Counted from the stretch's first letter, positions 1-9,288 are shown. The stretch is 64,000 bases of DNA from Saccharothrix sp. S26 (GCF_021390395.1 NZ_JAJUWT010000014.1:1-64000); one strand, 5' to 3'. A program made the numbers and translations. Notes: a model not told the origin generated them from the sequence alone.

Positions 1-134
1 CGATCGCGTTGGTGCCGGTGGAGCGGCATGACGAGGTGGTGCGGCGGGTGCTGGGTGCGTTCGCCGAACGCGGGTGGGCCACGCCCCGGACGTTCACGGC
101 GGTGCCCTCCGCGGGCGCCGGCCAGGATCACTGA
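1..134 (+). CDS. galK: Galactokinase, C-terminal end only (5' cut by window edge)
   Basis: Only the last 43 codons are present, read from base 3 to the TGA at 132-134. The tail IALVPVERHDEVVRRVLGAF followed by an ending in PSAGA-GQDH matches the end of GHMP-family galactokinases, where an ALVP strand precedes a helix and a final PSxGA segment. Galactokinase phosphorylates galactose to galactose 1-phosphate in the Leloir pathway. The call is supported by the directly following galE, 27 bp downstream in the same direction. The ATP-binding motifs lie outside the window, so the assignment rests on this tail plus context. Confidence 0.75.
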   Translation, partial: IALVPVERHDEVVRRVLGAFAERGWATPRTFTAVPSAGAGQDH

Positions 135-161
135 CGATCTAGTCGAAAGCAGGGATGCAGG

Positions 162-1124
162 GTGAAGTTGCTCGTCACGGGCGGTGCCGGGTACGTGGGC
201 AGCGTCTGCGCGGCCAGGCTGGTGGAGTCGGGGCACGAGGTGGTCGTGCTGGACGACCTGTCCACCGGGCACGCGGACGCGGTGCCCGACGGCGTGCGGC
301 TGGTCGAGGCGGGCATCGACGACGCGATCGGCGGCGTGCTCGCGGAGGGCTTCGACGGCGTGCTGCACTTCGCGGCCAAGTCGCTGGTCGGCGAGTCCAT
401 GCAGGATCCGGCGAAGTACTGGCAGGGCAACGTGGTGACGTCGCTGCGGCTGCTCGACGCGATGCGCGAGCACGGCACGCCGCGGCTGGTGTTCTCCTCC
501 ACCGCCGCCACCTACGGCGAACCCGAGCAGGTGCCGATCGCGGAGACCGCGCCGACGCGGCCCACCAACACCTACGGCGCGACCAAGCTCGCCATCGACC
601 ACGCGATCACCTCCTACGCCGCCGCGCACGGCCTGGCCGCCGTGTCGCTGCGCTACTTCAACGTGGCCGGCGCGTACGGGCGGTTCGGCGAGCGGCACGG
701 CGTGGAGACGCACCTGATCCCGATCGTGCTCCAGGTCGCGTCCGGCCGCCGGGACCGGGTGCAGGTGTACGGCGACGACTGGCCCACCGACGACGGCACG
801 TGCATCCGCGACTACATCCACGTCGTGGACCTGGCCGACGCGCACCTGCGGGCGCTGGAGCACGCGACGGCCGGCGAGCATCGCATCTACAACCTGGGCA
901 ACGGCTTGGGCTTCTCGGTCAAGCAGGTCATCGACGCCTGCCGCGAGGTGACCGGCCACCCGATCCCCGCCGACGTGGCGCCGCGCCGGGCGGGCGACCC
1001 GGCGGTGCTCGTGGCCTCCAGCGAGAAGGCCCGCGCCGAGCTGGGCTGGAAGCCCGAGCGGGTCGACCTGGCCGGCATCGTGCGCGACGCGTGGGACTTC
1101 ACCCGGTCACAACAGGGGGCGTGA
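162..1124 (+). CDS. galE: UDP-glucose 4-epimerase
   Basis: The 320-residue protein interconverts UDP-galactose and UDP-glucose in the cytoplasm, for galactose use and for sugar donors of cell-surface polymers. It is an extended short-chain dehydrogenase: the NAD-binding glycine motif TGGAGYVG is at residues 6-13, the FSSTAATYG strand carries the catalytic serine/threonine near 112-114, and the YxxxK pair is Y138 and K142 (YGATK). The [13 protein letters not shown] segment is typical of GalE. Translation starts at a GTG that gives the canonical MKLLVTGG beginning. It follows galK by 27 bp and its stop overlaps the next start by one base, so the three genes form one operon. Confidence 0.93.
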   Translation: MKLLVTGGAGYVGSVCAARLVESGHEVVVLDDLSTGHADAVPDGVRLVEAGIDDAIGGVLAEGFDGVLHFAAKSLVGESMQDPAKYWQGNVVTSLRLLDAMREHGTPRLVFSSTAATYGEPEQVPIAETAPTRPTNTYGATKLAIDHAITSYAAAHGLAAVSLRYFNVAGAYGRFGERHGVETHLIPIVLQVASGRRDRVQVYGDDWPTDDGTCIRDYIHVVDLADAHLRALEHATAGEHRIYNLGNGLGFSVKQVIDACREVTGHPIPADVAPRRAGDPAVLVASSEKARAELGWKPERVDLAGIVRDAWDFTRSQQGA

Positions 1125-3175
1125 TGGCAGGCAAGATCACCGAGGCGGGGTTCGGGGACCTGACCTCGTTCACCGAGATGCCGCGGATCTCCGGGCTGGC
1201 GCTGTCGCCCGACGGCACGCGACTGGTCACCGTGGTGGCGACGCTCTCGCCGGACCGCAAGGCGTGGCAGGGCTCGCTGTGGGAGGTCGACCCGACCGGC
1301 GAGCGTCCCGCGCGGCGGTTGACGCGGGGTGCGAAGGGCGAGTCGGCTCCCGCGTTCACGCCGGACGGCTCGGTGCTGTTCCTCTCGTCGCGGCCCGACC
1401 CCGAGGCCAAGCCGGGCGACCGCGACGCCAAGGACAAGACCGCGCTGTGGCTGCTGCCGCCCGTGGGCGAGGCGCGTGAGCTGTACCGGCCCGCCGGTGG
1501 CGTGTCGGAGTTCGCGGTGGCGCGGGACGCGGGCACGGTGCTGCTCGCGGCGGGCGCGCACCCGACCGTGGAGTTCGGCGAGCAGGACGAGGAGCACCGC
1601 AAGGCCCGCGAGGACGCCGGCGTGACCGCGATCCTGCACGAGTCGTACCCGGTGCGGTACTGGGACGCCGACCTCGGGCCGAGCTTCCCCCGGCTGCTGG
1701 CCACCACGTCCCCGGTCGACGTGGACCGCGCGCGCATCGACCAGTCCTCGGACCTGGTGGACCTGACGCCCAACGCCGCCTCGCGCCTGGACGACTCGCC
1801 CGCGATCAGCCCGGACGGCCGGTGGGTCGTGCACACCGAGGGCGTCGCGGTGAGCGCGTCCTACGGCAAGCGGGTGCGGCTGCGGCTGACGTCGACCGAC
1901 GGCACCGCCGACCGCGTGCTGGCCGACGCCGAGGGGCACTCGTTCCTGCAACCGGTGTTCCTGCCGGACTCGTCCGGGGTGATCGCGGTGCGGGCGCTGG
2001 ACTCCACACCGGACCGGCCGTGGACGAACACGTTGGTGCGCATCGACCTCGAGTCCGGGTCGGTCGAGGAGCTGGCGGCGGACTTCGCCGAGGAGCCCGA
2101 CCACCCGGTGGTGAGCCCGGCCGGTGACGCGGTGTACTTCACCAGCAGCCACCGGGGTCACCAGCCGATCTGGAAGCTCGACCTGGCGTCCGGCTCGGTG
2201 GTGAAGCTGACCGCGTCCGGTGCTTACACCGACGTGCGGGTCAGCCCCGACGGCGAGTCGGTGTACGCGCTGCGCAGCGCCTGGGACCACCCGCCGCAGC
2301 CGGTGCGGCTGTCGGCGTCCGGTGTGGACCAGCAGGCCGTGCCGCTGCCCGCGCCGGGTGCGGTCGAGTCCGTGCCGGGGACGTTGACCGAGGTCGAGAC
2401 GGTGGTCGAGGACGGCCGGACCGTGCGGGCGTGGCTGGTGCTGCCTCGCGGCGCGTCGGCCTCCCGGCCCGCGCCGTTGCTGCTGTGGGTGCACGGCGGT
2501 CCGGTGATGAGCTGGAGCGGGTGGAGCTGGCGCTGGAACCCGTGGCTGATGGCGGCGCGCGGGTACGCCGTGCTGCTGCCGGACCCGGCGCTGTCCACCG
2601 GGTACGGGCACGACTTCGTGCGCGCCGGCTGGGCGTCGTGGGGCGCCAAGCCGTACACGGACCTGATGGCGATCACCGATGTGGCCGTGCGGCGGGACGA
2701 CATCGACGACTCGCGGACGGCCGCCATGGGCGGGTCGTTCGGCGGGTACATGGCGAACTGGATCGCCACGCAGACCGACCGGTTCAAGGCGATCGTGACG
2801 CACGCGTCGCTGTGGCACCTGGACGCGTTCACCGGGACCACCGACGACTCGTACTACTGGATCCGGGAGATGGGCGACCCGCTGCGGCAGCAGGACACCG
2901 TGCGGGCGAACTCGCCGCACCTGCGGGTGGCGGACATCAAGACGCCGATGCTGGTGATCCACGGCGACAAGGACTACCGAGTCCCGATCGGCGAGGGCCA
3001 ACGCCTCTACTTCGACCTCGTCCGGCACGGGGTGCCCGCGAAGTTCCTGTACTTCCCCACCGAGAACCACTGGATCCTGACGCCCGGCAACGCGAAGGTC
3101 TGGTACGAGACGGTCTTCGCCTTCCTCGCCGAACACGTTCTCGGCGACCCCTGGCGACGCCCGGACCTGATCTAG
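1124..3175 (+). CDS. S9 family serine peptidase (acylaminoacyl-peptidase/prolyl oligopeptidase type)
   Basis: The 683-residue protein has an N-terminal beta-propeller made of WD/PD40-like repeats (for example LSPDGTRLV near 26 and ISPDGRWVV near 227) and a C-terminal alpha/beta-hydrolase peptidase domain. The catalytic triad can be read as S538 (GGSFGGYMANW), D617 (HGDKDYRVP) and H649 (ENHWI). Family members cleave short peptides or remove acylated N-terminal residues, mostly in the cytoplasm; I see no signal peptide. The ATG used overlaps the galE stop by one base (TGATG); a GTG one codon upstream is possible. Coupling to galE is probably operonic convenience rather than shared pathway. Confidence 0.88.
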   Translation: MAGKITEAGFGDLTSFTEMPRISGLALSPDGTRLVTVVATLSPDRKAWQGSLWEVDPTGERPARRLTRGAKGESAPAFTPDGSVLFLSSRPDPEAKPGDRDAKDKTALWLLPPVGEARELYRPAGGVSEFAVARDAGTVLLAAGAHPTVEFGEQDEEHRKAREDAGVTAILHESYPVRYWDADLGPSFPRLLATTSPVDVDRARIDQSSDLVDLTPNAASRLDDSPAISPDGRWVVHTEGVAVSASYGKRVRLRLTSTDGTADRVLADAEGHSFLQPVFLPDSSGVIAVRALDSTPDRPWTNTLVRIDLESGSVEELAADFAEEPDHPVVSPAGDAVYFTSSHRGHQPIWKLDLASGSVVKLTASGAYTDVRVSPDGESVYALRSAWDHPPQPVRLSASGVDQQAVPLPAPGAVESVPGTLTEVETVVEDGRTVRAWLVLPRGASASRPAPLLLWVHGGPVMSWSGWSWRWNPWLMAARGYAVLLPDPALSTGYGHDFVRAGWASWGAKPYTDLMAITDVAVRRDDIDDSRTAAMGGSFGGYMANWIATQTDRFKAIVTHASLWHLDAFTGTTDDSYYWIREMGDPLRQQDTVRANSPHLRVADIKTPMLVIHGDKDYRVPIGEGQRLYFDLVRHGVPAKFLYFPTENHWILTPGNAKVWYETVFAFLAEHVLGDPWRRPDLI

Positions 3176-4638
3176 CGCTGCGCTGTCGCCACGGCTGATC
3201 GGTGAGGCGAGGGCTGCTTGGTGGTCCGGCGGGCTGCCCGACCCTGCGTTGCGCGGATGTCTGCCTCCGGGCGGATAACCGACTGCCCAGAGGCAGGGCG
3301 GTTGCGGTCGGGTGGGTCGGATGCGGAGAGGGCGGTGTCACGACACCTCCGTAGGCGGACTGCCCCGGCACGCGGGTCGTCCCTGATCGGGGGAAGTTGG
3401 CGGTCTTCGGCGTCGGCACGGGCCGGTTGGGGCCGGTGGGCGCGGGCCAGCGGCCGGGCGCCGGTCGGTGCAGGCCGGGAATACGGGCGGATACGCGTTG
3501 GCGGGTCGGCAGCGGATGTGAATCGGCGGTTTGTGGCTCGCGGGTGCGGGCGGTGGGGTCGGGGCCAGAGGTCGGTGGCCTCGGTCGGCGGTAAAGCGCG
3601 AACGGGCGCGCCCCCGTTGATGCGAGCGGGTGCGGTCCGAGATGGCGATCGGTGGGCGCGGGTTAGGTGGGCGTGGGCCAGCAAACGTGGGCGGGTTGGT
3701 CCGGCTGGCGATTGGTCGGGAGGTCGGTCAGCGGGCGAGGGTTGACGGGCGCGGGCGGATACGGGTTGGCGGGATGCGCGGGCGGGCGCGGAGCGCCGGG
3801 AGTCGACCTGGCTGGAGGTCGGTGGGCTCGGTCGGCTGGTGTGGGTCGGTGCGGATCGGCAGGCGCGGATCGGGAATATGCAAGCGGAAGCGCGGTGGGT
3901 TGATGAACACCGATCGGTGGGCGGTTGGTCGGTGACTGCGGGTGTCGGCCAGCAAGCGCTGGCGGGTTGGTCCAGCTGGCGGTTGGTCGGTGGGAGGGCG
4001 GTCGGTGGGAGGGCGGTCGGTGGGAGGGCGGTCGGTGGGAGGGCGGCCAGCAGGTGCGGGCCAGCGGGTGCGGGCGGATAGGGGGTTAGCGGGATGCGCT
4101 GGTGGGTGCGGAGCGCCGGACGTCGGATTGGCTGGGGGTCGGAGGGCTCGGTCGGCGGGGGTCGGTCAGCCAGGGCGGCGGGGGCGGGTCGGTGAGCGCG
4201 AAGGGTTGGGCTGGTTGGCGGTCGGTGCGGATTGGCAGGCGCGGATCGGGAAGAGGCAAGCGGGGGCGCGGTGTGGTGATGCACGCCGGTCGGTGGGCGG
4301 TGAGGTTCGGGCGGGCGATCACGGCGCGCCGAGTGGTGTGTGCGGGTCAGTGGCCATGGGTTTGAGCGGTGGGTTGGCCCAGGTCGGCAGGCGGTTGGTC
4401 GGCAGGCGGCGGTCGGCGGCGGTCGGTGGGAGGTTGGTTGGCGGGCGGGCGGTTGACCCAGGTCGGTGGGAGGTTGGTTGGCAGGCGGGCGGCGGGGTTT
4501 GGCCGAGCGATCACGCCCGCAGGTTGGTGGGTGTGGGGCGGTCGGTGAGGGGGCAGAGGTGGTGATGAGGTGGGCAGAGGTGGCGGTGAGGTGGGGAGAG
4601 GTGGCGGTGGGGTGGGGAGAGGTGCGGGGGTGAGGGGA
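3176..4638. repeat. Non-coding G-rich repeat field between convergent genes
   Basis: These 1.46 kb between two convergent genes hold no credible gene: open frames exist on both strands but are low-complexity and without homology or ribosome sites. The plus strand is G-rich and built of degenerate GGTCGGTGGGCG-like words. Inside are four perfect copies of a 15-bp unit, GTCGGTGGGAGGGCG, at 3986-4045; three imperfect 21-bp units at 4556-4618 (GAGGTGGCGGTGAGGTGGG); and a diverged long duplication, about 3846-3931 versus 4222-4306, sharing the word GGCAGGCGCGGATCGGGAA. The runs of GG and GGGG near 4556-4640 could form G-quadruplexes. Confidence 0.8.
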
Positions 4639-5673
4639 TCAGGGGGTGGTTGGGTCGGGGGGTGGGGTGGTCCAGTCGGTGGTGGCGGCTCGTTCGGCCA
4701 GTTGGCGGATTTCGGTTGGGGGGAGGCCCGCGTTCAGGGCGGCGCGCAGCAGCCTCGTCAGGCGGTGGCCCGGGTGGGATTGTTCGGCTCGGTCCAGGGC
4801 CATGTAGGTCAGTGCGCCGTTGCCTCGGATGTAGGCCGAGAACGCCAGCAGGGTGGCCGGTTCCGCGCGTTCCGGTGAGGGGCACGCCCTGGTCAGCTCC
4901 ACCCACAGGGTCTCCGCGCTCGGGGCGTGGTCGCCGATGCAGTAGGCCAGGCTCGCGTCCCTGGTCAGGGGGTTGGCCAGGGCGTGGGCGAGGTCGGCGA
5001 CCTCCTCGTCGGTCAGCGGGCGTTTGCGGGTGGCGGCGCGCAGCACCTCGGCTTGGATCAGGTCGAGGTGGCGGGTGGGCACGGTGTCGTCGTCGGGCAG
5101 GGGTTGGGTGGTGGCCAGGCGGTTGAGCAGGGCGGCCCGGCGGGACAGGGCTTCCGGTGGGTCCGGCCTCAGCAGGTCGCCCAGCGCCTCCCGACTCGGG
5201 TAGGTGACGTAGCCGTCGGCGGCCGAGGCGGCGGCGAACGCGGTGCTCGACGGGTCGGGCACGGTGCCCGAGGTGCCCACGTCGTGGTAGTCGAACCAGT
5301 GCTCGCCCTTGGCCGTCGCACGCGTCCACACCGCCAGCAGGAGCGGCACGTCGGCCGCGTGCAGGGCGTCGTCCAGCTCGTCCACCAACGCGTCGTGCGG
5401 CAGGTGCTCGGGCGGGTCGCTCGAACCTCCGCCGACCACCACGACCACCGCGTCGGCACCCCGGCACCCGGCCAGCGGCTCGACCAACCGGTCGGCCACG
5501 CCGTGCGGCACACCCGGCGGCGGCAGGTCGATGCGCAACGTCATCGTCACGTCGTGGTCGCGCACCACCAGCAGCACCACCGAGTCGGACGGGTGGAAGC
5601 CCAGCAGGTGCGGCACGGCGGCGATCAGGTCGCCCGGGTCGCGCAGACGGGTCGGGGGCAGCAGCTTCGTCAT
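4639..5673 (-). CDS. DUF4192 domain-containing protein
   Basis: The 344-residue cytoplasmic protein matches the actinobacterial DUF4192 family from its opening: RDPGDLIAAVPHLLGFHPSD followed by SVVLLVV is the family signature at residues 11-38. No catalytic residues are established for this family and its function is unknown. The C-terminus is proline/threonine rich. The ATG start at 5673 puts the signature at the usual distance from the N-terminus. It stands alone: upstream genes on the same strand end 115 bp away and downstream is the repeat field. Confidence 0.85.
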   Translation of the reverse strand: MTKLLPPTRLRDPGDLIAAVPHLLGFHPSDSVVLLVVRDHDVTMTLRIDLPPPGVPHGVADRLVEPLAGCRGADAVVVVVGGGSSDPPEHLPHDALVDELDDALHAADVPLLLAVWTRATAKGEHWFDYHDVGTSGTVPDPSSTAFAAASAADGYVTYPSREALGDLLRPDPPEALSRRAALLNRLATTQPLPDDDTVPTRHLDLIQAEVLRAATRKRPLTDEEVADLAHALANPLTRDASLAYCIGDHAPSAETLWVELTRACPSPERAEPATLLAFSAYIRGNGALTYMALDRAEQSHPGHRLTRLLRAALNAGLPPTEIRQLAERAATTDWTTPPPDPTTP

Positions 5674-5788
5674 GGGTCCGACCCTGGCGCAGGGCGGGCC
5701 GGGACGCCGGCGGCGATCGCCGATCTGTGGACAACTCGGAAAAGGCCGCCCCCAGCGAACTGGGGACGGCCCGGCGACCTGGGGAAAC

Positions 5789-6553
5789 TCAGCAGTCCGG
5801 TGCCACTTGACCGTCCGAGCCTGTGTACACGTACGCGTCGGAGATGTAACCCGACCCGATCTTGTCCCACAGGTTGGTGGTGCCGTACTTGCCGGTGATC
5901 GTCTGGCCCTGCGTCTGGCAGCTGATCGTCACGGTCGCGCCGTTGGCCACCGAGCCCACGGCCGCGTACTGCGTCCCGGGCCCCGACCGGATGGTCACCG
6001 ACGCACCGCTGTCGGTGCCGACGGTGCCGGTAACGCCGGTGGTGCCGCACGAGTTGCGGCTGGTGTAGCTGCGCGTGCCCCAGTAGTAGATCTGCGTCCC
6101 GTTGAACGCGATCTTCTGGTCGACCCCGTTGAGCCTCTGCTCGTAGTGCAGGTGCGGTCCGGTCGACCCGCCGGTGGACCCCACGGTGCCGATCCGCTGG
6201 CCGATCCGCACGGCCTGCCCCACGGACACGGCCTGGGTGGACAGGTGCGCGTACCGGGTGCGCCAGCCACCGCCGTGGTCGATCTCGACCCACCGCCCGT
6301 AGCTCGTGCTGCCCTCGTTCGCGACCCGGGTGACGCTGCCCGCCGCCGACGCGACCACCGGGTCGCCGTCGTCGTTGGCCCGGTTGAAGTCGACCGAGTT
6401 CGCGGGGCTGTGGTTGGTGCGGGTCTGGCCCTCCCACACCTGGTTGCACGGGAACGGCAGCTGGAAGTTCGGCGCCGCCGCGGCCTCGCCCTGCGTGAGG
6501 ACGAGGCCGATCAGCGGCGCCACCAAGGCCGTGACGAACACCCGTCGGCTCAT
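5789..6553 (-). CDS. Secreted M23 (LytM-like) peptidase with C-terminal SH3-type domain
   Basis: The 254-residue exported protein should cut peptidoglycan cross-links or peptides. A signal peptide spans about residues 1-27 and starts MSRRVFVTAL, a plausible twin-arginine motif. The M23 zinc ligands are H48 and D55 (NHSPANSVDF) and H136 in the PHLH motif, with H103 in YAHLS as catalytic histidine. After residue about 170 comes a bacterial SH3-like module (VTIRSGPGTQYAAVGSV), commonly a wall-binding domain. The start has an ideal ribosome site, AAGGAGGTGGCAG. It is a close paralogue of the gene just upstream, which lacks the SH3 part. Confidence 0.88.
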   Translation of the reverse strand: MSRRVFVTALVAPLIGLVLTQGEAAAAPNFQLPFPCNQVWEGQTRTNHSPANSVDFNRANDDGDPVVASAAGSVTRVANEGSTSYGRWVEIDHGGGWRTRYAHLSTQAVSVGQAVRIGQRIGTVGSTGGSTGPHLHYEQRLNGVDQKIAFNGTQIYYWGTRSYTSRNSCGTTGVTGTVGTDSGASVTIRSGPGTQYAAVGSVANGATVTISCQTQGQTITGKYGTTNLWDKIGSGYISDAYVYTGSDGQVAPDC

Positions 6554-6605
6554 CTGCCACCTCCTTGACGACTGGGGGTGATCATCCGACCACGCCCGGC
6601 CGCTT

Positions 6606-6658
6606 CAGTGGAAGACTTACCAGGTATTGACTTAGTGAATTACTTGCTAACCAACCGA
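6606..6658 (-). promoter_or_regulatory. Conserved upstream box of M23 gene, copy 1
   Basis: The segment 6631-6658 (minus strand TCGGTTGGTTAGCAAGTAAT then TCACTAAG) and the word AGTCTTCCACTG at 6606-6617 recur in the same order before the paralogous M23 gene at 7246-7299. The TTAG...CTAA ends form an imperfect dyad. It is likely a promoter/operator kept with the duplicated gene. Confidence 0.5.
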
Positions 6659-6682
6659 ACGGAGCAGTGAACGCCGGCCCGC

Positions 6683-7195
6683 TCAGCAGTTGCGGCTGGT
6701 GTAGCTGCGCGAGCCCCAGTAGAGGATCTGCGAGCCGTTGAACACGATCTTCTGCGCCACGCCGTCGAGCCGCTGCTCGAAGTGCAGGTGCGGACCGGTC
6801 GACCCGCCGGTCGAGCCGACGTCGCCGATGCGCTGCCCCCGCGTCACGGCCTGGCCGACGCTCACCCGCTGCACGGACAGGTGCGCGTACCGGGTGCGCC
6901 ACCCGCCGCCGTGCCCGATCTCGATCCACCGCCCGTAGCTGGTGCTGCCGGTGTTCTCCACCCGCGTCACCGTGCCGCCCGCGGAGGCCACCACGGCGTC
7001 GCCGAGGTCGTCGGCGCGGTTGAGGTCCACCGCGTTGGCCGGGCTGTGACTGGTCCGGGTCTGCCCTTCCCACACCTGGCCGCACGGGAACGGCAACTGG
7101 AACGCGGGCGCCGCGACGGCCTCGCCCTGGGTGAGGGCGAGGCCGACCAGCGGCGCGACCAGTGCCGTGACGAAAGCGCGCCGGGTTCGGCTCAT
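6683..7195 (-). CDS. Secreted M23 (LytM-like) peptidase, short paralogue
   Basis: The 170-residue exported protein is nearly the first two thirds of its downstream neighbour and shares its signal sequence style (MSRTRRAFVTALVAPL, possible twin-arginine type), zinc ligands (SHSPANAVDL, PHLHFE) and the closing SYTSRNC. It stops exactly where the paralogue continues into an SH3-like domain, so it is a bare catalytic domain. The ATG at 7195 was chosen because it follows the same AAGGAGGTGGCAG ribosome site as the paralogue; an in-frame start 39 bases upstream would spoil the signal peptide. It probably acts on the cell wall or on peptides outside the cell. Confidence 0.87.
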   Translation of the reverse strand: MSRTRRAFVTALVAPLVGLALTQGEAVAAPAFQLPFPCGQVWEGQTRTSHSPANAVDLNRADDLGDAVVASAGGTVTRVENTGSTSYGRWIEIGHGGGWRTRYAHLSVQRVSVGQAVTRGQRIGDVGSTGGSTGPHLHFEQRLDGVAQKIVFNGSQILYWGSRSYTSRNC

Positions 7196-7245
7196 CTGCC
7201 ACCTCCTTGACGACTGTGGCGCAGATCCGACCACAACCGCACCCG

Positions 7246-7299
7246 TCAGTGGAAGACTCCCGAAGTAGACGCTTCGTGAATTACTTTCTAACCAACCGA
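7246..7299 (-). promoter_or_regulatory. Conserved upstream box of M23 gene, copy 2
   Basis: Minus-strand TCGGTTGGTTAGAAAGTAAT then TCACGAAG at 7272-7299 and AGTCTTCCACTG at 7246-7257 match copy 1 before the other M23 gene. Its first 12 bases are also the last codons and stop of the S15 peptidase gene (TCG GTT GGT TAG). Confidence 0.5.
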
Positions 7300-9129
7300 T
7301 CGGCGCAACGCGGCGAGCCCGCCCACCACGGGGAGTTCCACCACCGTCCGGGTCAGGTCGACCGACAGCCCCGCGCCCGGCTTGGGCCGCAGCGTGTAGT
7401 CGTAGTCAGAAGAGATCAGCACGAACTCCACGCGGTGACCAGACGGGACCACGTAGTCGTTCGGCTCCAGCTCCACCTCGACCCGGTACTGCTTGCCCGG
7501 CTCGATCGGCTTGGTCCGCGACGGCGACACCCGGTTCTGCGGGTCGGTCCACCCCCGCGTGATCACGTGCGACGTGCCGTCGGGCGCGCGGTCCACCAGC
7601 AACGCGGTCACGTTGGCCGCGGGCCGGTCGAACGAGATCGCGAGGTCCACCCGGGCCGTGCCGGAGAACCGCACCGGCTCGGTGGTCGGCCGCGTCGCGT
7701 ACGCGAGCCGGTTGCCGGAGCTGGGCAGGTCGACCAGGTCCTCGGCGCGCTTGGACGAGTCGTCGCGCAACGACTCCACCACCGCGTGGCCGGGCACGGG
7801 CTCGAACCGCAACGCGCCCTTGGCCGTGCCGCCCGCCCACGGGTGCACGCGAGCGGTCGACGTGCCGGGGGCGGGCCAGTCGGCCTCGTCCACCCACGTG
7901 GTCCTGTCCTCGCGCTGGATCGTCGCCTTGGGCTCGCGCTCGACGCCGTTGTCGACGCCGTAGAGGTAGTGGCTGAACCAGCGGTTGATCGTGCGCCGCC
8001 ACTCGGCCGACCGCAGCGTGTCCGGGTCGGTGTGCCCGGACTGGTGCAGCCAGATCTTGTGCTCGACGCCGTGCCGCCGCAGCGCCTCGTACCACTGCGC
8101 GACGTGCTTGACCTTGACGTTCCAGTCGCTCAGCCCGTGCACGGCCAGCACCGCGGCCCGCACCTTCGACGCGTCCTTGACGTAGTTCCGCTCGTCCCAG
8201 AACTCGCTGTAGTCGCCGGTCACCCGGTCCTGCCGGGCCGCCACCTCGGCGATCACCGGCTTGCAGATCTCCCGGTCCTCGCGCGTGTAGACGTACTCGG
8301 CCAGCACGTCGAGGTCCTCGCCCTGGAACGTGCCGGGCGCGACCACCGCGCCGTCGGCCCGGTAGTAGTCGTACCAGCTGGAGATGGCCGCGATGGGCAC
8401 GATGGCCTCCAGGCCCTCGACCCCGGTGGCGGCGACCGCGTTGGGCAGGGTGCCGTTGTAGGACACGCCCATCATGGCGACCTTGCCGGTGGTCCAGCCC
8501 GCCACGACCGGTGCGCCCGCCGCGTCACGCGCGGTGGTGCGGCCGTTGAGCCAGTCGACCACGGACTTGGAGCCGATGGTCTCGTTGCGCCCGCCGGAGG
8601 TGGGGCAGCCCGACGACTTGCCGGTGCCCAACGACTCGGCGTAGACCATCGCGAAGCCGCGCGAGATGAAGTAGTCCTCGTAGCGCCCGGACCGGATCGG
8701 CGCGGGGTTGGGCCCGACGGCGGCGGCGATCCGCTCGTCCGCCTGCGCCTTGAGCAGCGAGCCGTCGCGCTTGTCGTACCCGCCGCGGTGGTTGGGCACG
8801 TACAGCTCCACGTCCACGTCGTGGTTGGCCACGTCGTTGCCGCCGGAGAAGTACGGGCTGTTGAAGAACACGACCGGGACCTTGAGCCCGCGGTCGGTGG
8901 CCTGCTGGCGCACCACCTCGGTGTAGACCTCGTCGTCGTGCCCGTCGCGGTCGCTGTCGACCGGCGCGCGCACCCACACGCTCTCGCGCACCACGTCCTT
9001 CGGGTCGAAGACGGGTTGCGCCTCGCCACCGACGAACACCGGGCCCTCCGCCGCTGCCTCGGCCACGGCGGGCGTCAGCCCCAACGTGACCAGAGCGGCG
9101 AGCACCGCGGCTCTCCGTGCACCCTTCAC
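7288..9129 (-). CDS. Xaa-Pro dipeptidyl-peptidase, S15 family, secreted
   Basis: The 613-residue protein removes dipeptides ending in proline from peptide N-termini, or has related acylase activity, outside the cell. A signal peptide covers about residues 1-25 (AAVLAALVTLGLTPAVAEA). The S15 triad is readable: S223 in GVSYNGTLP, D335 in HGLSDWNV and H366 in SGHTDP. A C-terminal jelly-roll domain of the CocE/NonD type (about 390-600) follows. Two adjacent GTG codons could start it; I chose the inner one, seven bases after GGGGG. It lies upstream of the two M23 genes on the same strand, suggesting an exported proteolysis cluster. Confidence 0.88.
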   Translation of the reverse strand: MKGARRAAVLAALVTLGLTPAVAEAAAEGPVFVGGEAQPVFDPKDVVRESVWVRAPVDSDRDGHDDEVYTEVVRQQATDRGLKVPVVFFNSPYFSGGNDVANHDVDVELYVPNHRGGYDKRDGSLLKAQADERIAAAVGPNPAPIRSGRYEDYFISRGFAMVYAESLGTGKSSGCPTSGGRNETIGSKSVVDWLNGRTTARDAAGAPVVAGWTTGKVAMMGVSYNGTLPNAVAATGVEGLEAIVPIAAISSWYDYYRADGAVVAPGTFQGEDLDVLAEYVYTREDREICKPVIAEVAARQDRVTGDYSEFWDERNYVKDASKVRAAVLAVHGLSDWNVKVKHVAQWYEALRRHGVEHKIWLHQSGHTDPDTLRSAEWRRTINRWFSHYLYGVDNGVEREPKATIQREDRTTWVDEADWPAPGTSTARVHPWAGGTAKGALRFEPVPGHAVVESLRDDSSKRAEDLVDLPSSGNRLAYATRPTTEPVRFSGTARVDLAISFDRPAANVTALLVDRAPDGTSHVITRGWTDPQNRVSPSRTKPIEPGKQYRVEVELEPNDYVVPSGHRVEFVLISSDYDYTLRPKPGAGLSVDLTRTVVELPVVGGLAALRRSVG

Positions 9130-9208
9130 CACCGAACCCCCATCATGTGTAGGACAGGTTTCGGGCTGACCATCCCCCGCCCCACAACGCCTGTCAAGGG
9201 TTCCCAAA

Positions 9209-9221
9209 GTCCACAGTGGAC
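9209..9221. promoter_or_regulatory. Short palindrome in divergent promoter region
   Basis: GTCCACAGTGGAC is a perfect 6+1+6 palindrome in the 159-bp gap between the S15 peptidase (minus) and adenosine deaminase (plus). It could bind a regulator of either gene; no factor is recognised. Confidence 0.3.
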
Positions 9222-9288
9222 ATAAACCGAAGACCCGACCATCGGCCCCTTGACCAGCGGCGGAGACCTGTGCAGACTCGCCCGGGCC

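Noticed and set aside
3172..4284. A 370-codon open frame on the minus strand in the G-rich field
   Set aside because: It is Pro/Ala/Arg low-complexity text produced by GC-rich repeats, has no ribosome site or family resemblance, and competes with open frames on the other strand.
6554..6682. A c-di-AMP riboswitch before the wall peptidase gene
   Set aside because: Such riboswitches precede many actinomycete wall hydrolases, but the conserved words here do not resemble that motif and the leader is short.
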